Shown here: positions 50,501 through 59,500 of the stretch, piece after piece | Position numbering within the stretch: position 1 is the stretch's first letter | Layout of the letters: each line of letters opens with the position of its first letter | Assembly (NCBI GenBank): GCA_949128115.1 | Contig: OX421966.1 | Location: 5,332,001 to 5,396,000 of the forward strand | Direction of reading: 5' to 3' | DNA from: Anaspis maculata | Lineage: Eukaryota > Arthropoda > Insecta > Coleoptera > Scraptiidae | DNA: 64,000 nt | Program-made: the position numbers and the translations under genes | The notes under the pieces: model-generated | The model's database searches: none | What the model saw: the letters and a program-made list of their open reading frames with translations, nothing else | What the model was told of the DNA's origin: nothing

Positions 50501-52824
50501 CCTACTTGGTTCAAACAAACATGCGAAAAACGTCGGCGGCTGATACCTGCTCTTTGCTGGAGCTGAAGATCATGATACTGGAAGCTGACGATACCCCTCG
50601 GAACCCTACGGGACATCAATTGCACACTTCCTTTCAAACTTCGATAATCTGACACAATTTTATCATTGATTGTCAGGATGACATAAACATGCATGGAAAA
50701 CCTGCACGAAAAAATAGGAACAATTTCCAGCCTGAAATCCAGCACGGAAAACATGCCGCAAACCCAAAATGACACAGTTTCCATGACATCCAACCTGCCT
50801 AGAAATCCAGCAGCAAAACCTGCATGCAAAAATGCACCGTGTGCCGCGGGCATTACTAAACGAAATACGTGCAACGTGATTATGAGCTTGATTTCTACGT
50901 TGAATAGTTCGTAACAAAAAAAAAACACTTGAAATTGAAATTCCCAACAAAATGGGTTTGTATCCATTCTACAGAAAAATAACCAATGAAATCGTGTTCG
51001 CCATGTCCGATTTAGTAAGAAGAAACACCCGACTTGACATTTTTGCACAATTTCAAATCTGACAATTTCGAAAGAAAAAAAAAATTGACACATTTCGAAA
51101 AATTGGACTTTTTGAAAACAGCTTGTGGGACATCGTTTCTTACTAAACGAAATAAGTGCAACGTGATTATGAACTTGATTTCTACGTTGAATAGTTCGTA
51201 ACAGAAAAAAACACTTGAAATTGAAATTCCCAACAAAATGGGTCCGTATCCATTCTACAGAAAAATAACCAATGAAATCGTGTTCGCCATGTCCGATATA
51301 GTAAGAAGAAACACCCGACTTGACATTTTTGCACAATTTAAAATCTGACAATTTCGAAAAAAAAATGGAAAACGACACATTTCGAAAAATTGAATTTTTT
51401 GAAAACGGCTTGAGGGACATCGTTTCTTACTAAATAACCAATGGAATCGTGTTGACCGTGTCCGATTTACTAAGAAGAGACACCCGACCCCACACAACAA
51501 TTTTCACACAGTTTGAAATCTGACAATACCAAAAAAAGATCAAAAATTTGACGTTTCAAAAAATCAAACTTTTTGAAAACGGCTTGAGGGACATCGTTTA
51601 TTGATAATGAAATCGTGTTGGCCGCGTCCGATTTAGTAAGGAAAGATACCCGACTTGACATTTTCGCTCAATTTGAAATGACAAGTTTCGAAAAAAAACA
51701 AAATTTGGCATGTTTCGGAAAACTATTTTTTTTAAACGGCTTTTGAGACATCGTTTCTTACTTTTTAACGACATACGTGCAACGCGATTATGAGCTTGAT
51801 TTTCACGGTCAGTTCGTAACTGAATAAAAAAACTACTTGAAATCACTATTTTCAAAATAATGAATCCATATTCATCCTATAATAAAATAACCAATAAAGT
51901 CGTGTTTGGCGTATCCGATTTAGTGAGAAAAGATACCCCACTTGCCGTTTTTACAAAATTTCAAAACTTACGTTTTCAAAAAAAAATGAAGTCTTGAAAA
52001 ATTTTACGTTATTCCGAAAAATCTAAACTTTTTCAGAACGTCTTGTGGGACATCGTTTCTCACCAAACGACATACGTGCGACGCGATTATGAGCTTGATT
52101 TTCACGTGAAACGGTTCGTAACTGAGAAATAAACCACTTGAAATTAATATTTTCAAAATAATGTATTTATATTCATCCTATTATAAAACAACCAATCAAA
52201 TCATGTTGGCAGTGTCTGAATTATTAAGAAAAGACTGCCGTTTTCGCAAAATTTCCAAAATGAGGTTTTTGACAGACATATTTTGAAAAAATAAATTTTT
52301 TGAAAACGGCTTGTGACGCATCGTTTCTCACTAAACGACGTACGAGCAACGCGATTTTGGCATTGATTTTCATGTCAAGCGGCTCGCAACTGATGAAACT
52401 GTATCATAATCAACATTGATATTTTCAGAACAAAGTGAAGTTCATCAAGAGGACCAGCGACGTGCTGAAGGAAAAGTACGCCTGCGACATTCCGAGGAGC
52501 GTCAAGGAGCTCTGCGACCTGCCGGGCGTCGGTCCGAAGATGGCGCACATCTGCATGGAATCGGCCTGGGGCGAAGTCACCGGCATCGGGGTCGACACGC
52601 ACGTCCACCGCATCGCCAATCGCCTGGGATGGGTCAGCACGAAAACGCCCGAACAGACCCGACTGGCCCTGGAATCCTGGCTCCCCAGGGAGGTCTGGAG
52701 CGAAGTCAACGTGCTGCTGGTCGGCTTCGGGCAGCAGATTTGCCTTCCGGTCGGTCCCAAATGCACCGGGTGCCTGAACGCTTCCCTGTGTCCTTCCAGC
52801 AAGAAAGCAAAACCCAAGAAATGA
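37875..52824 (+). CDS. NTHL1: NTHL1, endonuclease III-like DNA glycosylase/AP lyase (2 exons, complete)
   Basis: Bifunctional base-excision-repair enzyme removing oxidised pyrimidines in nucleus and mitochondria. Exons 37875-38537 and 52429-52824 (phase 0) give 352 aa. Residues 1-120 are a charged, low-complexity leader ([24 protein letters not shown]). The catalytic domain has SSQTKD, the helix-hairpin-helix LPGVGPKMA with catalytic Lys about 258, GVDTHVHR with catalytic Asp about 277, and the 4Fe-4S loop C-x6-C-x2-C-x5-C (about 326, 333, 336, 342). The junction [15 protein letters not shown] fits the human protein. The ATG at 37875 (AACATGG) has a good context. An in-frame upstream ATG at 37806 would add 23 residues rich in Arg/Ala without acids, a plausible mitochondrial presequence. 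The intron is 13.9 kb, almost all satellite and transposons. Confidence 0.94.
38625..41135. repeat. ~290 bp satellite array, segment 1 (NTHL1 intron)
   Basis: Head-to-tail monomers; the marker TCGTTTCTTACTAAACG recurs at 39681, 39973, 40263, 40554, 40837 and 41126, spacing 283-292 bp. Each monomer also contains AAATCGTGTTCGCCATGTCC, CTTGACATTTTTGCACAATT, GAAAACGGCTTGTGGGACAT, TGCAACGTGATTATGAGCTT and AATAGTTCGTAACAG. Older, more diverged monomers lie at the left edge near exon 1, more uniform ones at 39400-41100. Confidence 0.95.
41136..41637. mobile_element. 502 bp element with TTA target duplication, inserted in the satellite
   Basis: TIRs AGGTGGGTTCAGTCAGCTT and its complement ending at 41637, with TTA at 41133-41135 and 41638-41640. 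Subterminal TTAGTCG/CGACTAAAA repeats on both sides. Satellite sequence resumes exactly where it stopped. A nested AAAATAAGCATAA hairpin lies at 41336-41410. TTA duplication fits PIF/Harbinger. Confidence 0.88.
41641..41827. repeat. Satellite segment between two insertions
   Basis: Continues the interrupted monomer (CTAAACGAAATACGTGCAAC) through the next monomer start up to the TTCT duplication at 41828. Confidence 0.9.
42142..42330 (+). CDS. 62-codon ORF in the left arm of the palindromic transposon
   Basis: Starts [20 protein letters not shown], then a His/Pro segment ([14 protein letters not shown]) and a Cys (VVPGC). The C-x2-C and later H/C suggest a zinc-binding module, perhaps the amino-terminal piece of a transposase whose rest is lost. 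The inverted copy at 43507-43695 differs at a handful of residues (for example HKEN/HEEN, VVVE/VVIG) and keeps the frame open and the same length. Confidence 0.45.
   Translation: MPKQASHKENRAKVCALCGSKVVVERAHHTPFPDQPDSPSRNVVPGCLMVSQSKHWGRKAHG
43507..43695 (-). CDS. 62-codon ORF in the right arm (inverted copy)
   Basis: Same length and start ([20 protein letters not shown]) as 42142-42330. Differences between the arms are single substitutions without frameshift. Whether it is translated is unknown. Confidence 0.4.
   Translation of the reverse strand: MPKQASHEENRAKVCALCGSKVVIGRAHRTPLPDQPDSPSRNVVPGCLMVGPSKHWGRKAHG
43997..44092. repeat. Satellite segment between insertions
   Basis: Resumes at GCACAATTTAAAATCTGACA and runs to GGGACATCGTTTC, immediately before the TTA-flanked 6.8 kb insertion. 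Confidence 0.9.
44600..45441 (+). repeat. Degenerate GTCTT/GGAGCC repeat region inside the composite element
   Basis: Words such as GTCGTCTTGTA, GGGCTCCGGAAGTCTTTG and GGCCTGCAAGAATCTTCGAG recur at 60-80 bp spacing, as at 33080-33440. A (GGGGAC)n run lies at about 45265-45290. Confidence 0.45.
45442..46228. mobile_element. CACTA-like non-autonomous element with inverted minisatellite arms
   Basis: Termini CACTACACCTTTTCCAGTTG and CAACTGGAAAAGGTGTAGTG. Each subterminal arm (about 45465-45715 and 45928-46215) is a run of ~20 bp units of the type TTGTAGTTCAGAAAGTATCAA, in opposite orientation on the two sides. Many subterminal short repeats and CACTA ends are hallmarks of CACTA/EnSpm elements. 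A ~210 bp unique core separates the arms. The expected 2-3 bp target duplication is not evident (ACT/CCA). Confidence 0.7.
46829..46965 (+). pseudogene. LINE reverse-transcriptase scrap
   Basis: Plus-strand reading [20 protein letters not shown] then QKLEYY resembles the AFDTVDHxILLxKLxxYG block of Jockey/CR1-type reverse transcriptases. Only about 45 codons remain. 46230-46828 shows nothing else recognisable beyond GTCTT-type words. Confidence 0.6.
47256..48000 (+). pseudogene. Ty3/Gypsy integrase fragment
   Basis: One open plus-strand frame with the integrase zinc-binding region ([29 protein letters not shown]), then the core: [36 protein letters not shown] and [19 protein letters not shown], i.e. 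the D, D and E regions. The frame runs about 230 codons without stops before losing similarity. The usual HAGHLG histidines are altered (SEPLAGYLG). Only this piece of pol is present, so it is non-functional as an element. Confidence 0.88.
48162..48288. mobile_element. MITE with TIR AGGTTTGTTCGCGTCGCAT
   Basis: 127 bp; ends AGGTTTGTTCGCGTCGCAT and ATGCGACGCGAACAAACCT, plus inner CTTTCTGCA/TGCAGAAAG. Flanked by AGT on both sides (48159-48161, 48289-48291). Confidence 0.82.
48292..50640. other. Interior of the composite element: low-complexity and unrecognised sequence
   Basis: Contains a run of 17 G near 48415-48431, then unremarkable DNA. From 49540 to 50110 inverted copies of the GTCTT/GGAGCC words (GGGCCCCGAACAACACAAG, GGGCTTCGAACAACACAAG) appear. 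No gene recognised. Confidence 0.4.
50856..52416. repeat. ~290 bp satellite array, segment 2 (NTHL1 intron, up to exon 2)
   Basis: Continues the monomer cut at 44092 (CTAAACGAAATACGTGCAAC). The monomers become more diverged toward exon 2. The last one runs directly into the acceptor: ATTGATATTTTCAG aligns with the monomer word TTAATATTTTCAAAA. Confidence 0.93.
52429..52824 (+). CDS. NTHL1: NTHL1 exon 2 (terminal)
   Basis: Acceptor GATATTTTCAG. Encodes [17 protein letters not shown] to the stop TGA at 52822-52824, including the helix-hairpin-helix, catalytic Lys/Asp and iron-sulphur cysteines. Markedly GC-rich compared with the satellite DNA on its left. Confidence 0.95.
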   Translation, partial: NKVKFIKRTSDVLKEKYACDIPRSVKELCDLPGVGPKMAHICMESAWGEVTGIGVDTHVHRIANRLGWVSTKTPEQTRLALESWLPREVWSEVNVLLVGFGQQICLPVGPKCTGCLNASLCPSSKKAKPKK

Positions 52825-52931
52825 AGGTTGCGTTTTGTAGCTATAAACTCGGCACGAATTTCAGACGCATTACGGAAAACGACCCTCATTTTGCAGCTGT
52901 TAATTTGAAATCCGTGCCAAGTTGGAAGCGT

Positions 52932-52978
52932 AATAAAACCATTGTTAAACTCGAATATAATAAAAAAATCAATTTATT
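52932..52978. terminator. Facing polyadenylation signals of NTHL1 and NOL12
   Basis: AATAAA at 52932-52937 on the plus strand (108 bp after the NTHL1 stop) and AATAAA on the minus strand at 52978-52973 (23 bp after the NOL12 stop). The transcripts probably overlap at their 3' ends. Confidence 0.55.
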
Positions 52979-53000
52979 TTTATAGTAAGTACTAAACAAA

Positions 53001-53568
53001 TCATTTTCGTTTTTTCTTATCGCGTATCTTGAACCTTTCGTTCTTCATCATCGCCGACTTTTTCTTTTGCTTCCTCTGTTCGAGTTTGTTCTTCATCTTG
53101 AACACTTTGCTCTTCTTCACCTTCTTCGTTGCTTCTTTTTTCAGATGTTTCTTAAGCTCCTTTTCGGACTTGAACGTCGTCGCTTTGGGTTCTTTGACTT
53201 TGGCGACTTTTACCGGGTCGAGTTCCATGCCGGGTACGTCATCCGCTTTCTCTTCTCCATCATCTTCCGGTTCTGATTCTTCGGATTCTTGGTACTTGGG
53301 CCTGTTGGCCCCGATCCAGTTGTTGGAAAGCGCGATTTGGTCCGTGGACAGCTCTTGGATTTTCACGGTCACGTCTTCGTCCTCGTATTCGTCTGCCAAC
53401 AGAGTTTCCAGCTCGGGTATGGCTCGATGAGACACTACCAGCTTCTTGTACGATTCCCTGGCTTCCGCTTTGAGTCGTTTCCGCTCTTCCAGCAAGTCCT
53501 TTTTGAATTTTTCATCGGCGTCTTTTTTGCGCTGCACTTTGCGCTTGTGGAATCCCGACAAAAACTCT
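53001..53568 (-). CDS. NOL12: NOL12 exon 2 (terminal)
   Basis: Acceptor TTTATTCAG at 53576-53569; stop TGA at 53003-53001. Encodes EFLSGFHKRKVQRKK to the end KIRDKKKRK. Within about 45 bp beyond the acceptor (plus coordinates 53615 onward) satellite DNA begins. Confidence 0.93.
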
Positions 53569-56500
53569 CTGAATAAAAAAAGAATTATTTTAAGTTTCTT
53601 GAAACATGAAGTGACATCGTTTTACAGAGAAATAACTAGCGAAATCGTGTTGGCCATGTCAGATTTAGGAGGAAAAGATACCCCACTTGCCGTTTCAGCA
53701 GGATTTCAAATTTGACGTTTTGCAAAAAAAAAAACGAAGAGACATTTCGAAAAAAAGACTTTCTGAAAACGGCTTGTGGGACACCGTTTCTTACTAAGCA
53801 ATGTGCGATTTTCAACTTGTTTTTTACAAGGTTTGGTTCCTAACCGAGAAAAACTGTAATAAACCATTTGAAAGTGGAGTTTAGTCCTAAAAATCCATTT
53901 GATTGGAAAATAAGAAAAAAATCGTGTAGACCATATCCGATTTAGTGAGAAAAGACACCCCACTTGCCGTTTTCGCACTATTTTAAAATTGACGTATTGT
54001 AAAAAAATTGACGTTTCGAAAAAGTAAAAATTTTCGAATCGGACAAGGCTTGTGAGTCATCGTTCCTTACTGAACGTCGTGGGTGCAACGCGATTCTGAT
54101 CTTGATTTTTAGAAGAGATGGTTCATAACAGAAAAAAAACTGTAATAAATTACTTGAAGCTGAAGTTTACTCAAAAAACTCCATTTAAAAGGGAAAATTG
54201 GAAGCAAAATCGTGTTGGTCATTTCTGATTCAGTGAGAAAAGACACCCCACTTGCCCTTTTCGCAATATTTTGAAATTGACGTTTTGTAAAAAAAAACGA
54301 AAATTTGACATGTTTCGAATAGTTAAGTGAACTTGGAAAAAAAAACTTGTAGGACATCGTTTCTTATTAAACATCGTGGGTGCAACGCGATTCTAAACTC
54401 CATTTTCACAAGATTTTCAAATTTGACATTTTGTAAAAAATAATCAGAAAATTTGACATGTTCCGACGAAGGAAACTTTTTGAAATCGACTTGTAAGTCA
54501 TTGATTCTGACTGAACGTCGTACGTGCAACGCGATTCTGAACTTGATTTTTACAACAGATGGTTCATAAGAAGGAAAAACTGTAATAAATTACTGAAAAT
54601 GAAGTTTGGTCAAGAAAAAATCTATTATACGGAAAAATAAGAAGCGAAATCGTGTTGGCCGTATCCGATTCAGTGGGAAAAGACACCCCATTTGCCGTTT
54701 TCGCTCTATTTAATATTTGACATTTTGTAAAAATGATTAGAAAATTTGACATGTTTCGAAAAAAAAACTTTTTGAATATGACTTGTGGGTCATTGATTCT
54801 GACTAAACGTCGTACGTGCAACGCGATTCTGGACTTGATTTTCACAACAGATGGTTCATAAGAAGGAAAAACTGTAATAAATTACTGGAATGGAAGTTGG
54901 TCAAGAAAAAATCCATTATACGGAAAAATAAGAAGCGAAATCGTGTTGGCCGTATCCGATTCAGTGGGAAAAGACACCCCACTTGCCGTTTCCGCTCCAT
55001 TTGACATTTGACATTTTGTAAAAATTATAAGAAAATTTGACTTGTTTCGAAAAAAAAACTTTTCGAACATGACTTGTGGGTCATGGATTCTGACTAAACG
55101 TCGTACGTGCAACGCGATTCTGAACTTGATTTTCACAAAAGATGGTTCATAAGAAGGAAAAACTGTAATAAATTACTGGAAATGAAGTTTGGCCAAGAAA
55201 AAATCTATTATACGGAAAAATAAGAAGCGAAATCGTGTTGGCCGTATCCGATTCAGTGGGAAAAGATACCCCACTTGCCGTTTTCGCTCCATTTGACATT
55301 TTGTAAAATTAATAAGAAAATTTGACATGTTTCGAAAAAATTTTTTTTGAATATGACTTGTGGGTCATTGATTCTGACTAAACGTCGTACGGGCAACGCG
55401 ATTCTGGACTTGATTTTTACAACAGATGGTTCATAAGAAGGAAAAATTGTAATAAATTACTGGAAATGAAGTTTGGTCAAGAAAAAATCTATTACATATA
55501 CGGAAAAATAAGAAGCGAAATCGTGTTGGCCGTATCCGATTCAGTGGGAAAAAACACCCCACTTGCCGTTTTCGCTCCATTTGACATTTGACATTTTGTA
55601 AAAATAATAAGAAAATTTGACATTTTTCGAAAAAAGAACTTTTCGAATATGACTTGTGGGTCATTGATTCTGACTAAACGTCGTACGTGCAACGCGATTC
55701 TGAGCTTGATTTTTACAACAGATGGTTCATAAGAAGGAAAAACTGTAATAAATTACTGGAAATGAAGTTTGGCCAAGAAAAAATCTATTATACGGAAAAA
55801 TAAGAAGCGAAATCGTGTTGGCCGTATCCGATTCAGTGGGAAAAGATACCCCACTTGCCGTTTTCGCTCCATTTGACATTTTGTAAAATTAATAAGAAAA
55901 TTTGACATGTTTCGAAAAAATTTTTTTTGAATATGACTTGTGGGTCATTGATTCTGACTAAACGTCGTACGGGCAACGCGATTCTGGACTTGATTTTTAC
56001 AACAGATGGTTCATAAGAAGGAAAAATTGTAATAAATTACTGGAAATGAAGTTTGGTCAAGAAAAAATCTATTACATATACGGAAAAATAAGAAGCGAAA
56101 TCGTGTTGGCCGTATCCGATTCAGTGGGAAAAGACACCCCATTTGCCGTTTTCGCTCTATTTAATATTTGACATTTTGTAAAAATGATTAGAAAATTTGA
56201 CATGTTTCGAAAAAAAAACTTTTTGAATATGACTTGTGGGTCATTGATTCTGACTAAACGTCGTACGTGCAACGCGATTCTGGACTTGATTTTCACAACA
56301 GATGGTTCATAAGAAGGAAAAACTGTAATAAATTACTGGAATGGAAGTTGGTCAAGAAAAAATCCATTATACGGAAAAATAAGAAGCGAAATCGTGTTGG
56401 CCGTATCCGATTCAGTGGGAAAAGACACCCCACTTGCCGTTTCCGCTCCATTTGACATTTGACATTTTGTAAAAATTATAAGAAAATTTGACTTGTTTCG

Positions 56501-59500
56501 AAAAAAAAACTTTTCGAACATGACTTGTGGGTCATGGATTCTGACTAAACGTCGTACGTGCAACGCGATTCTGAACTTGATTTTCACAAAAGATGGTTCA
56601 TAAGAAGGAAAAACTGTAATAAATTACTGGAAATGAAGTTTGGCCAAGAAAAAATCTATTATACGGAAAAATAAGAAGCGAAATCGTGTTGGCCGTATCC
56701 GATTCAGTGGGAAAAGATACCCCACTTGCCGTTTTCGCTCCATTTGACATTTTGTAAAATTAATAAGAAAATTTGACATGTTTCGAAAAAATTTTTTTTG
56801 AATATGACTTGTGGGTCATTGATTCTGACTAAACGTCGTACGGGCAACGCGATTCTGGACTTGATTTTTACAACAGATGGTTCATAAGAAGGAAAAATTG
56901 TAATAAATTACTGGAAATGAAGTTTGGTCAAGAAAAAATCTATTACATATACGGAAAAATAAGAAGCGAAATCGTGTTGGCCGTATCCGATTCAGTGGGA
57001 AAAAACACCCCACTTGCCGTTTTCGCTCCATTTGACATTTGACATTTTGTAAAAATAATAAGAAAATTTGACATTTTTCGAAAAAAGAACTTTTCGAATA
57101 TGACTTGTGGGTCATTGATTCTGACTAAACGTCGTACGTGCAACGCGATTCTGAGCTTGATTTTTACAACAGATGGTTCATAAGAAGGAAAAACTGTAAT
57201 AAATTACTGGAAATGAAGTTTGGTCAAGAAAAAATCTATTATACGGAAAAATAAGGAGCGAAATCGTGTTGGCCGTATCCGATTCAGTGGGAAAAGACAC
57301 CCCACTTGCCGTTTTCGCTCTATTTGACATTTGACGTTTTGTAAAAATAATAAGAAAATTTGACATGTTTCGAAAAAAAAAAAAAAACTTTTTGAATATG
57401 ACTTGTGGGTCATTGATTCTGACTAAACGTCGTGCGTGCAACGTGATTCTGAACTTAATTTTCACAAAAGGTGGTTCATAACCGAGAAAAACTGTAATAA
57501 TCACTTGAAACTGAAGTTGAGTCAAAAAATCTATTTTACGAAAAAATAAGAAGCGAAATCGTGTTGGCCCTATCCGAATCAGTGAGAAAAGATATCAAAT
57601 TTGACACTTATCTAAAAAAAAAACACTAATATTTGACAAGTTTCGAAAAATCAACTTTTTGAATTAGGCTATTGTGGGGTGGGTCATCGTTTCTTGCTAA
57701 GCGTGCTGCGTACAACGCGATTCTTCACTTGATTTTCACAACAGATGGTTCATAACAGAGAAAAACTGTAACAAAACGCTTGAAATTCAAGTTCAGTTAA
57801 AAAAATCAAATTTATGGATAAATAAGAAGCGAAATCGTGTTGGCCGTATCCGATTCAGGAATGACACTCCGCTTGCCGTTTTCGCACTATTGTTATTGTA
57901 AATTTGACGTTTTGGGAGAAGTCACAAAATTTGACGTTTCAAAAAAAATAACAAAAGCTTGCGGGGTATCGTTTCTTTTCAAATGACTTTTGGGCAACGC
58001 GATTGTAAACTTGATTTTCACGTCAGGGCCGTATTTTTGAAACGTGTGAGTTCTTTTTCCATGTGAAAAGGGTGCGGTTACTATGGCACTAGCCAATCGC
58101 AGGAGCGGAAACACACTGTTGCCATAGTAATCCCATGTGAATTCATCTCGCCAGTTTCAAAAGTACGGACCCTGACATGGCTGGAAAAAAATTGGAATGA
58201 ACCTCTTTTAAAGCAGTGCTAATTACTCGCCTGTTAACGAAGTTGGCTTTGTTATTGGAATACTTGGGGAAATTTATGCAAATTTTGTTTACAAAGGCAA
58301 CTGCTGATCGAAATTGATCAGGTAAGCGTAAGTGCAAAAACAAAATGATTATTTGAAGCGTCGAATTTTAATCTGTAGTTGGCTTATTGGATACGGTATC
58401 AACTTGCTAACATCCAGTTAGCTGACGGGTTGACTCACCCATTGACAACTCATTGACATGCCAACTTATCGACAAGGCAACTCATTGACAGGACAACTCA
58501 TTGACAGGACATCTTATTGGCAGAACGATTCATCGACAAAAAACTCAACTGCAGTTGAAAAGCTGTAATGGTCGAAAATAACAGCTCTTCAGGCACCTGA
58601 CACGAGGTTGAGGTTCGTGTATAGGCTGTCTGATTTCTACATGATTCTAGTGGGCTGCGATTCAGGCCGCGATCGGCCGATAGTGACCAGAAACACAGCC
58701 CACTAGAACCATGTAGAAATCAGACATCCTATATCTATGCAATAAAAAGAAACCGGTTAAAGTTGGCTTTAAAAAAAAATCGGTCATGTAGCCACACAGC
58801 TTCATAGTTCGGATGCTAGTTGAAAGTACCTTGCATTTTTTGATGAGAAGATGCCACTTGGTGGAAATGTTCTTTGCATCGTTCTTTTCCGATCCAGAAA
58901 GGTAGCCATCAGCGCCTTCCATGCCGGCGGCGTATACAGGGTGATACAGAAAAAAGAAGTTGAACAATTATATTTAATTAACCGAAACATGTGGAGACGT
59001 GTAACTCACTGCATACATTAACTATTTTATGCTTATGGAGTCACAGCAAACTGTTTTTGATTACCTTGAACCGTCTTTGAAATGTAGGGGAAAACCGGAA
59101 AAAAAAACAAGAACACTCTTTTTTCCATAAATAAGTAGGTAATTCTCCGAGATATTGACACAGTACTTGATATTTCAACAAAAAGTAATGTTAGAAATGA
59201 TACGAGCTGGATAGCCAATTTCTAAGCCAACTATCTCCAGAAATACGATTGTCAACTTTTTTTTTCCTCTTGAGCACCATCTTGAATCTGCCCTGTGAGG
59301 CATCGTTGAAAAAGTGATTGGTTATTATAATAATGGTAACATGAAATCATTACATCGCAAAAACAACCTTCTCATCATAATTTAGTGACCTCTTCGGCGG
59401 GAAAGAATTGTCATTCACGTATTTTTTGACTCTTCAAAGCTTCAGTGCCCATGATGGCATTTGCAACATCTGGAATGGTGGAATATGTTACGCATTATGA

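Larger units (their letters stand above)
44096..50852. mobile_element. 6.76 kb composite element, TIR TGCCCGCGGCACACGG, TTA duplication
   Basis: TIRs TGCCCGCGGCACACGGTGCA and its complement (ending 50852) with TTA at 44093-44095 and 50853-50855; the satellite monomer continues across it. Subterminal regions on both sides share GCATGCAGGTTTT and CCAGGCAGG / CCTGCCT words, and a further internal copy of CACACGGTGCATTTTTGCAT starts near 44466. The interior has been invaded by other elements (CACTA-like, LINE, Gypsy integrase, MITE). TTA duplication and GC-rich CACACGG-type ends fit PIF/Harbinger; no Harbinger transposase was recognised. Confidence 0.85.

Noticed and set aside
50488..51420. A 310-codon minus-strand open frame, and similar frames (for example 40431-40919)
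   Set aside because: They run across satellite monomers; the amino-acid pattern simply repeats with monomer period and shifts between monomers. No start context or family similarity.
52416..52985. A 189-codon plus-strand frame over NTHL1 exon 2
   Set aside because: Wrong frame; the frame ending at 52824 carries all the NTHL1 motifs.
53029..53430. A 133-codon Ser/Phe-rich plus-strand frame
   Set aside because: Antisense of the Lys/Glu-rich NOL12 exon 2.
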